DNA of 64,000 nt from Plotosus lineatus. Lineage: Eukaryota > Chordata > Actinopteri > Siluriformes > Plotosidae. The position numbers were made by a program, and so were the translations under genes. Each line of letters opens with the position of its first letter. The first letter of the stretch is position 1. Location of the stretch: the NCBI GenBank assembly GCA_024760905.1, contig CM045738.1:46116297-46180296 (forward strand). The letters run 5' to 3'. The notes below the pieces were generated by a model. It was not told the DNA's origin, ran no database searches, and worked only from the letters and a program-made list of their open reading frames with translations. This document shows, piece by piece, positions 1 to 12,067 of the stretch.

Positions 1-3000
1 TTTTTTTTTAAATAAAAGTGAATACCTTGAAGACTAGGAGATTCCTGAGCAGGCACGGTGATGTTTGCTGGCTCAGGTAAGGTTGTCTCCGTTACTGTGG
101 ATGGCTGCTGTGGAGATAACCCTGCTGTAGGACCAGTGGATGGTGCAAGAGTCACTGATGGAAGTGAAAGAGGAGGTGGAACAGGTGGTGCAGCCATACA
201 AGTTACTGTTGAGGAATTTGAAGCTGAACTATTAGGAGGGATGACAGCAGAGCTCGGAGAGATCACTGAAAGAGTGGCAGTAGCAGTGGAAGAGGAAACT
301 GGTAAAGCAGTCTGCACAGGAGCAGAAGACGAAATTGTAGGTTTTAGTGTTGATGGTTGAGGTGCAAGTGGAGCAGATGAAACCGCTATGTGAGGAGGCA
401 GTGGACTAGCAAACGTTACATTTGTAACCACTTGAGGTGAGGCTTGAGATGTGTTGTCTGTCAGTTTTCCTGACTGAGTTGCATTCAGAACATTTTGGAC
501 CGGACTGCTCTTGGCAAAAGTTGCGGGTGGTTGTGAGAGGGGACTCCTGCGGGCAAAAGTAGTTGTTGTAGTCCCTGGACTGGGGCAGGCAGTTGGAGAT
601 ACCAGAGGTTGTTGAACAGATATGGGAACGCCTGTAGCTAAGCTAGGTTGTAAAGATGATGATTGTCCCAAAGGACTAATTTTTGAGACGGAAGTATCAG
701 AAGTGCTTTCTTGCTGAGAAGGATGTACTGTGTTTAGAGAGGATGCTTGACTTGCAGGTATTTGCACTTGGATTTGTCCAATCATGGCACGACTTGGCTG
801 ACTTGTGGCTATGCTTACAATAGGAGAATGTGTTGCCACAGGGGCAGACAGAGTAGAACCTGCACCTGAAATTGGAGCATGAGCAAGATGGATATTAGCA
901 GATACTTGTATAGGCCCAACCATGGTAACAGGCTGAGAAACCACATTGGTGCTTGATGGTACAGAAACAGACGGGACTTGGAAAATGACAGGTCCAGTGA
1001 TAAACTGTGGGGGACGATTTTGATTAGAAACAGACTGGTGCACATCTGGAGATCTGATGCTCTTAGTGGGTACTGCAAGCACAGTTGAGACAATAGCTGG
1101 AGGCACAGCAGATGCTGTGCTCGCAGCAGAACTAATTTGATTTGAGGTGACAAAAACTGTTATTTGATTTGGTTGAGTAGAACCTGATGATGTAGGTCTG
1201 TGTAAGACTGTTTGGGACATACTTGCAATAGGTTTACTACTGGGAGTTGTACTAATTGAAGGGTTGGGATGTAGGCTAGAGTTTGAGGAAGAGCTTGTAA
1301 ACAAAGCTGAATTTGAGCTAACAATGGATATACCAGAGGATGACTCGATGTTTAGACCACTTGTCTGGATAACATTTGGAGTAACCATTGGACCAACCTT
1401 GGACTTTCTTTCAAGTTCGCTAGTAGGCAAAGGTAGCCCGCTATCACTTCTAGGTGGGGTACTGGGAACACGTTGGCTCTCTTGTTCCATTAAAGTTCGA
1501 TCTCCACCAACTGGAGGAGTAAATCTAGGTGGCCTTGTAGACAAAGACGAGGGGCCTGTATTATCAAGCAACTGGTTAAGGGACGTTGGGGCATCTCTAA
1601 AAGATGCTGTAACGGCAGCAACATGCTCTTGCAGAAGTGGATTCTGAGGTTGATGCAACTCTTCTGATGGTTTCTCAGGCAGCATATTAGGCTCTTGAAT
1701 TTTTGCCTCCTGGGAAGGTATGCGTTGATTTGCCATTCTAAGGGTAGACTGATCTCTTTCCATTTGTACAGTCTGACGCAAATCTACTTGTGGGACCTGC
1801 CCTTGGCTATCTCTTATTGCATCTGGGTTACTAGAGAGTGCTTGCAGGGTGTTTAAACTCTGTTGAGAATCTGGAGCTCCTGCTGATGTTATAGATGCAG
1901 TGGAACTTGAAAGGACTGAAGAAGTACTAGCCATTACAGTTTGGGAGCCTGCCATTTGTTGCTGGTTTGGTATGGAGGAGGTAAGGGGGTTCTTAGTCCA
2001 TTTCTGTCTTCCTGGGCTGGGAGTGGCCGCTTTTCTGTTTGAAGCAGGACTAGATCTTCGATTGTTACTCGGACTAGCTCGCTTTGATTGCCCCCCAACT
2101 ATCTGTTTTTCTTGCTTTGCACCTGTATTTGTAGCATTAACAGCTTGTGTAAAACCCTGCTGAGCACTATTATTGCCACCAGTGGTGGTGTTTGAAAGAG
2201 GTGCAAGGCTTGGTGGAGCCTGTCCAATAGCTTTTAAAGTGGTAGGGTTTAGACCTTGCTGATCAAAACCACGAGTTAAGTTAGGCTGTCGAGGTGGTAA
2301 GGGGATGTTAATCTTTGGCGGGAAAAGACCAGCAATTGATGCATTCAGTCTCTCAGGAGAAAGATTTATCTCTGAAGGCTCAGTGCTGGGAGGACGGTTA
2401 GTAGGGGTTAAAGGATGATGATATGGTCTGGGACTTGCACGGTTTGGTGTCTTGGGGCGAGAACTTTGGGAAGATGAAGGAGCTGTAGGAAAGTGAAGAT
2501 TGTGTGAACTGCCAATTGGTGCTTGCTGGGGTTGTTGCTGAGAATTTGCTCCTGTTTGCTGTGGCACTGATGAAGGCACAGACTTCAGCAAATGAGAATT
2601 AGGACCTTGGTTTGCAACATTTTGTTGACTGGGATTCCCTGTTTGAGGCGTTATTTCAACTGAAGCCTTGTCCTGCAAGTTAGGATTGCCTGATGATTCT
2701 TCTTGTGCTATACCCAGGGTACCTTGTCCAATGTCTGGATGGGGCATTCTTCTGGCTGCAGCGGTCAATGGGGAGTTTACTATTGGCTGTATGCCTCTGG
2801 CTTTTTCTGGAGAAGGTGATATACCTCCATGCAAATTGATCATTACAGGCATATTTCCTTGTTGGGATACAGGCATTCTTTGTGCCGGATCAGTTGGATT
2901 AACAAGGGCTCTTTGGGGATGGCTGCTTTGTTGAATTGGAAGCCGATTCTTGGCCTGTTCTTGCATTTTAAGCATCATCATCATGTGTTGCTGCTGCTGT

Positions 3001-4447
3001 TGTTGTTGTGTTAGTGGTTGCTGCTGCTGATGTTGTAGCATGTGTTGTGGAGGCTGCTGCTGAAGCTGCAACTGATGAGGATGGATTTGATGCTGTCCTT
3101 GTTGTGACCCTTGTGGTGTTCCAGGTTGACCTGAAATCTGCATATGCATCTGCTGCTTTTGCATTTGTTGTTGCTGCTGAATTTGTTGCTGTTGTTGTTG
3201 CTGTTGTTGTTGTTCTTGTTGCTGGTGCTGTATTTGTTGTAATTGTTGTTGCTGCATTTGTTGCATCTGCTGCTGCTGGGCCATGAATGGGTTTGGCATT
3301 TGCTGCAAAACCCTTTGATCTCCTGATTGTCCTGAAAAGCCTAAAATACAAACAAGGTATTGCAGCTATATATACACGTGCAAATTCTTGGCAAGATCAT
3401 CACACACTGTAGACATCTTTCAAGCCAGTAAGCAGTCATAGCTGACAGCTGAGAACAGAAAAATATACCTAAAATCGAATAGATCTTGCTAAATGGCTCA
3501 TGTGGCAGCTTAGCAATTCAGGGATTTCAACATACATTCAGTAGCCCAATGTCTTAACCACTTAGATATCACTACCTGCCTAACATTCTTGTCAAAAAGG
3601 AGTGTCTTAAAATCTCTTACCTGCACGATTAGAATATTCAGGGAGCTTCGAGTTGGAAGAATCCGTGCCAGTGCCTTGATCACCACCTAAACCTTGCATT
3701 TCTACATCATCCAATCCTTGTGGACCTGAATCCAAACTCCTACATGAAGGAAAACATATTTTACAAACATCCTTACACATGCATCCTTTAAAAATTATAG
3801 CCATTACAGTCGGCCCCCTACTTACGAAACCCTCTGGGTACAAAAACTTCAGGTTACAAAAAACATTTTCCTAAGTTTTGGTCCTCTTTATATGAAAACC
3901 ATCAAACACGCAATTCAAAAATTCAAACGCGCCATTCAAAATTCAAACCATACGCGAGTTGCTCTCATTGGCTCTCTCCCAACATCCCGCCCTGCTGGCC
4001 TCCCATTGGCCAGGAGGCAGCTGATCTGTACCCATACTTCCTGTTTGTCACACGTGTGAGAGAGGCGAGTTCAACAGGAATGTTGGCTCATGAGTTCTTT
4101 ATGAGAGATCATTTCAGTGTTATAGTTCGTTATCCATAATGGACCCAGAAAATACTGAAAAGCGGAAATACAGTGACGGAGGCAATTATTTCGGCACAAT
4201 ATTGAAGCAGAAGGAGCATGGAAACAGAGTGCTCCGTGGGACAAAACCTCCGATCTCGCAAGGAAGCAAGTTAATATTGAATCAGGACCTATAATCTTTC
4301 AAACAGGTACTGTAATTCTGCTTTAAAACAACATCCCGTCCATTTAAACATTTAAATGGAATTGGTCCGTCAGTTGCGTGTTGCATGTAGGCGGAGCCCA
4401 CATTTGGCAAAACACACCCGAGTGTTTTGTGTGTGTGTGAGAGAGAG

Positions 4448-4521
<74 letters not shown>

Positions 4522-7500
4522 TGTGTGTGTGCGCGTGTGTGTGTGTGTGAGAGAGAGAGATAGAGAGAGACTGCGTACAACAAAGTGCGGCTTATTCGGA
4601 CTTCCGATCTTTCAAGTGAGCAAGTGCGCGTTAGTCAGTCAGAGATGAAAGAAGGCGTTCTTTACTCTCTTTCGAGAGAGCACATTGCAGCTTAATTTTC
4701 GTTTCATTTTAAGTTGTTTAATTCTGTAAATGTTTAAATAATTTTGGCCGAATGTGAGCAACACGCGGCTCATCCGGACCTCCGATCACTCAAGGACACA
4801 AGTTTAAGTTGAGTTTGGACCTCTGATCTAAGCAGGAAGTGAGCTTTGTCTCCGTTACCGTGGATGGCTGCTGTGGAGATAACCCTGCTGTAGAGCCAGT
4901 GGATGGTGCAAGAGTCACTGATGGAAGTGAAACAGGAGGTGGAACAGGTGGTGCAACCATACAAGTACAGAGCCCGCATTCAGCGGAGCGCGCCACAGAT
5001 GTGTATTGTGTGTATTGTGTATGTGAGAGAGACAGAGAGAGAAATATATAGAGAGAAAGTGTTGTGTGTGTATGTGCGTATATAAAAAAATGTTAATAAT
5101 GGTTTAATTAATAAATATGTTAATAAAATGTTTAAATGGTTTAATAAATAATTTTCTTTTACTTTTAACACATATTTCATGCATATTTCATACAAAATTG
5201 GTGTACTTTTATAATTTTAAAGGGTTTATGGGGTCGTCTTGGGAGCCTTGGAACGAATCGGGCGTTTTAGATCAACTTACGAAACATCCGTGTTACAAAA
5301 AAAGGCGCTGGAACGGATTAATTTCGTAAGTAGGGGGCAGACTGTATTATTATTATTTTTTACTCCTTGCTTGAAGGATTTATTTTACCTAAAACCAAGC
5401 GGGGCAACAAGAAAAAAAAAAATTTAAGAACAGGTGTTATGGTTTTAAAGAAAAAACACAACAAAACAAGATCATAAGAAAGGGGAAAAAAATATTTGCC
5501 CTTTCTTATATTCTTAAGGAAGTCAGAACTAGTGTTTTTGATTGAAACATTTAGTAATTTTAAAACAGTAGTCGTTCCTGATGGTATAAATGTGGTACTT
5601 TTCATACTATGTATATTGTGTTGAAACTCCTGATTTAAACGGACCAGTGACACATAGCATCACAGTGTTTTCCACCCCATTCAGAAATGATTTTGGTTTA
5701 AAAATACTTTCATAGTCCTTTCCCACTGCTTCCATGGTTGGTATCGAACGTGACTGGACTCACAGATAACTTTTGTGCAGCTACTGTCAGCTCAGGATCG
5801 AGATTGTCTGCATGCAAAACAAAATCTGAAGTCTCTACTCAAAAAATGTAAACAAAAAACTGTATTGACCAGTTCTGTCTCATATGTTGACAGTATTACT
5901 TCTGATGTCTAGTCTCCTCAGCCAGACGTTTGTACGTGCATTCACTGTGTAGATCATTGTATTCAAAACAACAGCTGGGTGCCTGAATTAGGTGACACTT
6001 CTGGCAGAAAGTATGCATGCGCAGGTGTACATGAGTACATGGAGTTACAATAGCTTCTGTGAGAAGGCAAAGAAAGGACCAGCTAGGCTCAAAAAAATTC
6101 CTGGGTTTAAAATGAATTGTGCACTTAGCAAGGCAAGGCCAGCGAGAATACTTTAAAAAAACAAACAAACAAAAAAACCCACAAATATTAACATGGGCAG
6201 ATCCACGAAACAAGGAATTAAAGAATTGCATAATTACAAATAAATTAAAAGTACATTAACTACACATGAATAAATAAATAAGTTCTGTGCACTGATTATT
6301 TCCTTACCCAAGGCCTTCAACAGACTGCTGCCCTTCGCCTGCTTTGGGTTTCTTCTTACGAGGTGGTTTCTTCTTTTTTGGTTTGGCCGGGTTAACCCCA
6401 ACACCACCTGCTCCCTGTTTTCCACCTGGCCCAAATTGGCTGGCAGAAATGTCACTTTGAAGTAAGTTAACTAATAAGGGACTAGTCAGTGTCACATCCT
6501 TATTTACTGGAAATCCAGCTGCTTGCCCAATAGGCATCTGGCCAGCAAACTGAGGATTGAAAGGCATGCCATGACCTGGAAAATGTCCATTGCCCACCTG
6601 CATGTGTTGTGGACCTCCCATCATACCTTGTGGCTGCTGCTGCATTTGCATGTCAGGAAGCATCTGTTGTTGGCTCATGTCGCCTGTGCTTCCAGTGCTG
6701 TCTCCAAGCTGATGTTGGTGTTGCTGGCCAGCCTGCTGCTGCTGAAGTTTCTGTTGTTGTAGCTGTTGTTGCTGTACTTGTTGTTGTTGTTGTTGTTGTA
6801 GCTGCTGTATCATGTGTTGCTGCTGTTGCTGCTGCTGCTGTTTTTGCTGAAGCTGCTGCTGTTGGAGCTGTTGCTGGACCAAATGTCCTGGAAGTCGCAT
6901 CTGATGGCCATGCATTGCTAAAGTCTGGTTAGGATTACCATTCACTGGGATCTGTTGAGATTGTTGTGCCATTTGCTGTTGATGTTGCTGTAGCTGTTGT
7001 TGTTGCTGTAGCTGTTGTTGTTGAGGCTGTTGGTGTTGTAGTTGAAGCTGCTGCTGTTGCAATTGTTGTTGTTGTAATTGCTGCTGCTGTTGCTGCTGTT
7101 GGTGCTGCAACTGCGCCATTTGCTGTTGCTGCTGTGGAGTCATTTGTTGCTGCGACTGAAATTGAACCATGTTACCCTGCAAATTAGGTGATGCGCCTCT
7201 TATCATCTGACCTGGAATAACAGGTGGTGGACCTTTGGGCCCAAAAGTCTGCTTGTTACCTTGCATTTGATTGACTACCATCTGTTCCATCATAGCATTT
7301 TGTTGCTGTGTCACTTGTTGCTGATGTTGGTGCTGTTGCTGTGGTGCTGGCTGCTGCTGTTGCTGCTGCATCAGTAATGCTTGGTGTCCCTGTCCCCCAC
7401 CAAGCTGGGTCTGGTTTTGCATCATCCCCTGGCCCTGTGGCGGCAGTAATTGTTTAGGTGGGGTCATTCCCCGCTGTCCTTGATTCATAGGTCGGGACAG

Positions 7501-10500
7501 AACAGTCTGAGCTCCTGCTTGACTTTGCACCATTTGATGTTGAGTGGAGGCCACAGACTGATTTTGAATTTGGGGTTGCATGCCCATCATCTGGGTCTGT
7601 AGACCTGACTGAGTTTGTCCCATACCACCCCCAGATGTAGATGGAGGTTGAGGAGTGATTCCACCATGATGGCCAATTCCACAGGGTTGTAAGGAATTGG
7701 ACTGCATGTGGTTTTGGGTTGAGGCTGAAGGTTGTGCACCTAAAACAAATTATTTTTGAAATATTAAATTAAAATAAAATCCAAAATGTAACCAACAATA
7801 AAGTTTATTTATTTTTTTAAACAAAGTTTATACCTGTATGTGGCAGGGTCTGGCCACTTTGAAGCTGAAGGTTACTTCCTGCAGGGGTTCCTGCCCCACT
7901 TGTGGTAACTTGTCCTTGTGCAAAGTTCTGACTTACATTTGAGAACCCCATTGGCATTCGTTTTGGCATACCTATGATTAAGATACAGCTTAAATTTTTA
8001 TTGAATATTACACAACAGTCAACATACACTGAATAAGACATGGCATACATGTTCATTTACAACAGCAGAATGCATACCTCCCATCCCTCCTTGGGAAACC
8101 TGGCCATGCTGAGGCATTCCCAAAAAACCTGGCTGAACATTACCCTGCTGCCCTAATACAGCCCTGCCTGGGGATCCAACTCCCTGTGGGAACCCCTGGG
8201 GAGTTGCTGGACGTGGACCAAGCTGACCTTGACCTTGTCCAATCATAGGTGGGGTTCCAGGTGAACCCTGCTGAAATGGAGATGATGATGAACCAGGAGA
8301 CTTGGCAGCAAGGTTGCTCTGTGAAGCAGATGCAGGAGGCAAGGGAGGAGGCCCTCTTGGGCCAACAACACCCACAACTCCCTGAGGACCTTTGGGCTGA
8401 GGGGTTGCAAACTGATTTGTACCTGCTGTCTGCTGCTGAGCCATGGCATTAAATACCTGCCCAGCCTGCTGGCTGCCAAAGGGATATGGTGGCGGAGGAT
8501 GGTTTGGTGTTTGAACAGATGCCAAAGAAGGAGGCCTCTGTCCTATTTGAGCTTGTGGAGGAGCTTTTCTCCAATTTGGAGGCATTGAACCCTGGGCAGG
8601 TGGTGGCTGGAGGACCCCAGAAGGTAACTGGTTCCAACCAGGAGGGACAGGCATCTGATTTGAAGGGTTGAAAGGCCCCCGGGCACCACCTAGCTGTGCT
8701 AACTGAGCCTGCTGTTGTTGATGATGTTGCTGCTGCAGTTGCTGTAAAGCTGCTGGATTAAGCTGGCGGTTTGCTTGCATGCCCTGTATATGATGTCCCT
8801 GTGGGCCCATAGGGGTGGGTGGACCATGTGGTGCCTGAGGGTGTTGAAGCTGTTGCTGCTGCTGCAAAGCAAGTCCTGACATCATGGGATCCATTGTATC
8901 TGAAGGGGGTCAATACAATAAAATTAGGAAGTCTCAATAACAAGAGTTGCAGTAAGTGAGAAAATGCAATTGTCAAGCTCTCACCTGATTGTGTTGCTGG
9001 CCTCTGTACTCTAGGGTGCATCTGTCCACTACTTCCTGGCACCATACCCTGAGGAGCCATGCCTGGACCAGAGGGCACCATAGAGGGATTGTTCATCCGT
9101 ATTCCAGCTATTTAAGAAAAAAAAAAAAAAGACTATCATTTTATAACTTAAACACTGTTTCTTGAAGCAATATTGTTTATTCCCTTCACAGAACAGAACA
9201 AGCTGGCTCCAAGCAGCACAAAAAGAGAAGTCTGGGTCACTGGTACACAACAAAGTAAGAGGACAAGTACATCAGTCTCTAAATTGAGAAACAGATGCTT
9301 AATAAGTCCTCAACTGGCAGCTTCATTGAACGGTACACACAAAACGGCAGTTACAAAAATCCATATCCAAGACTGTTCAATAAAAGGAAATAATTAAGAC
9401 GGGCACCATAACATATATTGAACAGCTATAGATAAATGATTAAGTTTAAGATGTTTGATTCACAAAGAACATCACTTGTGAGGGGAAATGTGATGGTCTG
9501 GGGGTGCTTCGATGGTGGTAAAGTTAAAAATAAAATAAAATCTTGAACAAGAAAGTCTATCAGTTTATCCTCATTTTGCAACACCATGCCATAAACCATG
9601 ACTCTAGATTACAGCCACTTATCCCCTCATCATCATTGAGACCGTAGTCGATTAGACCGTTGGCGCACCCACTGTTTGACTCTTCTTTGCCATTCTACTA
9701 ATTTTTCCGTCAGGTGATATAGTCTGGTCATACCGGCAGTTCCAGACCAATCCTGGATATTATCCAGTCAAATTCTCTTGTACCTCATTCCATTGATGGT
9801 TCCCTGCATAAGCCATTTTGTTAGAGCATCTTGTCTCACTTGGTGACCAAAGAAAATAAGCTTTCTGCGCATTATGACTTCCATGAATCTCTCTGGGTGA
9901 CTATTGGCATTCATTTCGCAGATCTTGTTCCAAACAAACTCACACGTTCTTTTGTCTCTCCATGAGATACCAAGTAGATGGTGGCAGCATTTCATTTCAA
10001 AAGCTATATTTTCTCTGTTGTTGTCCTACTTTCGCATCCATACGTCAGAATACTGGTAACCATTGCATTCATTAGTCGTATCTTCCGTTTCAGATTCAGA
10101 TTTCTAGAATTCCAGATTTTCTCCAGTTTTGCCAAGGCACTCGTTGCTGCACTAATTCTGCATTTCACTTCATCTTCACTGAGGCTCAACAATCCAGAGC
10201 AATGGAGAGTGTGGAAAAGAGGTGTAGAAGCGCGTGCAGGCTGGTTGGAATGGTTGGAGAAAAGTGTCCGGTGTGATGTGTGATAGGAAGGTATCGGCAA
10301 AAATGAAAGGAAAAGTGTACAAGATGGTGTTGAGGCCAGTGAGGCAGAGCTGGAGGTAGCAGAGATAAAAATGTTGAGGTTCTCTTTGGGAGTAACGAGG
10401 ATGGATAGGATCAGGAATGAGCACTTGAAAGTCTAGTAAGTTGCCTGAAGTCTAGTATCAAGTACGCACAGTCAGTGATGGTCTGGGGTGCCATGTCAGC

Positions 10501-11209
10501 TGCTGGTGTTGGTCCACTGTGTTTGATCAAGCGCAGGGTCAATACAGCTAGCTATCAGGAGATTTTGGAGCACTTCATGCTTCCATCTGCTGAAAAGCTT
10601 TATGGAGATGAAGATTACATTTTTCAGCACGACCTGGCACCTGCTCACAGTGCCAAAACCACTGCTAAATGGTTTACTGACCATGGTATTACTGTGCTCA
10701 ATTGGCCTGCCAACTCTCCTGACCTGAACCCCATAGAGAATCTGTGGGATATTGCGAAGAGAAAGTTGAGAGACACCAGACCCAACACTGTGGATGAGCT
10801 TAAGGCTGCTATCGAAGCATCCTGGGCTTCCATAACACCTCAGCAGTGCCACAGGCTGATTGCCTCCATGCCACACCGCACTGAAGCAGTCATTTCTGCA
10901 AAAGGATTCCCGACCAAGTATTGAGTGCATAACTGAACATAATTATTTGAAGGTTGACTTTTTTGTATTAAAAACACTTTTTATTGGTCGGATGAAATAT
11001 GCAAATTTTTGAGATAGGAATTTTTGTTTTTTCTTTACATTTTTCCCAAAATTATCAATATTAAAACAATAAAAGGCTTGAACTACTTCATTTGTGTGTA
11101 ATGAATCTAAAATATATGAAAGTCGAATTTTTATCAGTACATTACAGAAAATAATGAACTTTATCACAATATGCTAATTTTTTTAGCAGGACTAGTGTGT
11201 GTGTGTGTA

Positions 11210-11283
<74 letters not shown>

Positions 11284-12017
11284 CGGCTCCCAACTTACGA
11301 AGACCCCGTGTACGAAATCCCCGGGTTACGAAAAACATTTCCCCGAGATACGACACAACCCCCTCTTATGAAAAGAAATTAAAAATTCAAACGCACCAAT
11401 CAAAATTTCACACAACGCGCGAGTTGCTCTCTCATTGGCTGTCTCTCAACATCCCCCGATGGCCTCCCAGATAGAGACAGAAGGAAGCTTCACTCTTTAG
11501 TTTAGTTTTTAAGTTGTTTTAATTCAGTAAATGTTTAATAAATGTGGGCGCATTTGAGCTCATCTGGAATTCCGATCCCTCAAGGAATCAAACTAACGTT
11601 GAGTTTGTCAAGCAGGGAATGCGCTTTGAATTCCACGTCTTGTGGGCGTGGCCCGCAAAGCGCGCACGAGAGAGTGATAAGTGATAGAGAGAGAGAGAGA
11701 CGTGTGTGTGTGTGTGTGTTAATAAAAAATATTTAATAATGGTTTAATTAATAAATATGTTAATAAAATGGTTTAATATGTTAATAAAATGTTTAAATTG
11801 TTTAATTAATAATTTTCTTTTACTTTTAACAAATATTTAATACAAAATTAGTGTACTTTTATCATTTTTAAAGGGTTTATGGGGTTTATCCAGTCCAAAG
11901 ACTGGAGCCTTGGAACGAATTAGGCATTTAACATGTAAGATGCGACCCCTACTTACGAAATCCCCGCTATACGAGACAGGCTCTGGAACGGATTAATTTC
12001 GTTAGTTGGGGGCCGAC

Positions 12018-12067
<50 letters not shown>

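Noticed and set aside
58..360. 100-codon plus-strand ORF at the left edge
   Set aside because: Antisense of the NCOA6 large exon, whose coding frame on the minus strand is open and conserved.
4356..4648. Arg/Glu-repeat ORFs
   Set aside because: Pure translation of a (GA)n microsatellite inside MITE-A.
4846..4966. Alternative NCOA6 exon
   Set aside because: No acceptor/donor pair in phase brackets the fragment and it duplicates a downstream exon; treated as captured DNA.
6609..7187. Long Ala/Val-rich open frames on the plus strand
   Set aside because: They are the antisense of CAG/CAA Gln codons of NCOA6 exon 7; same for 3008-3286.
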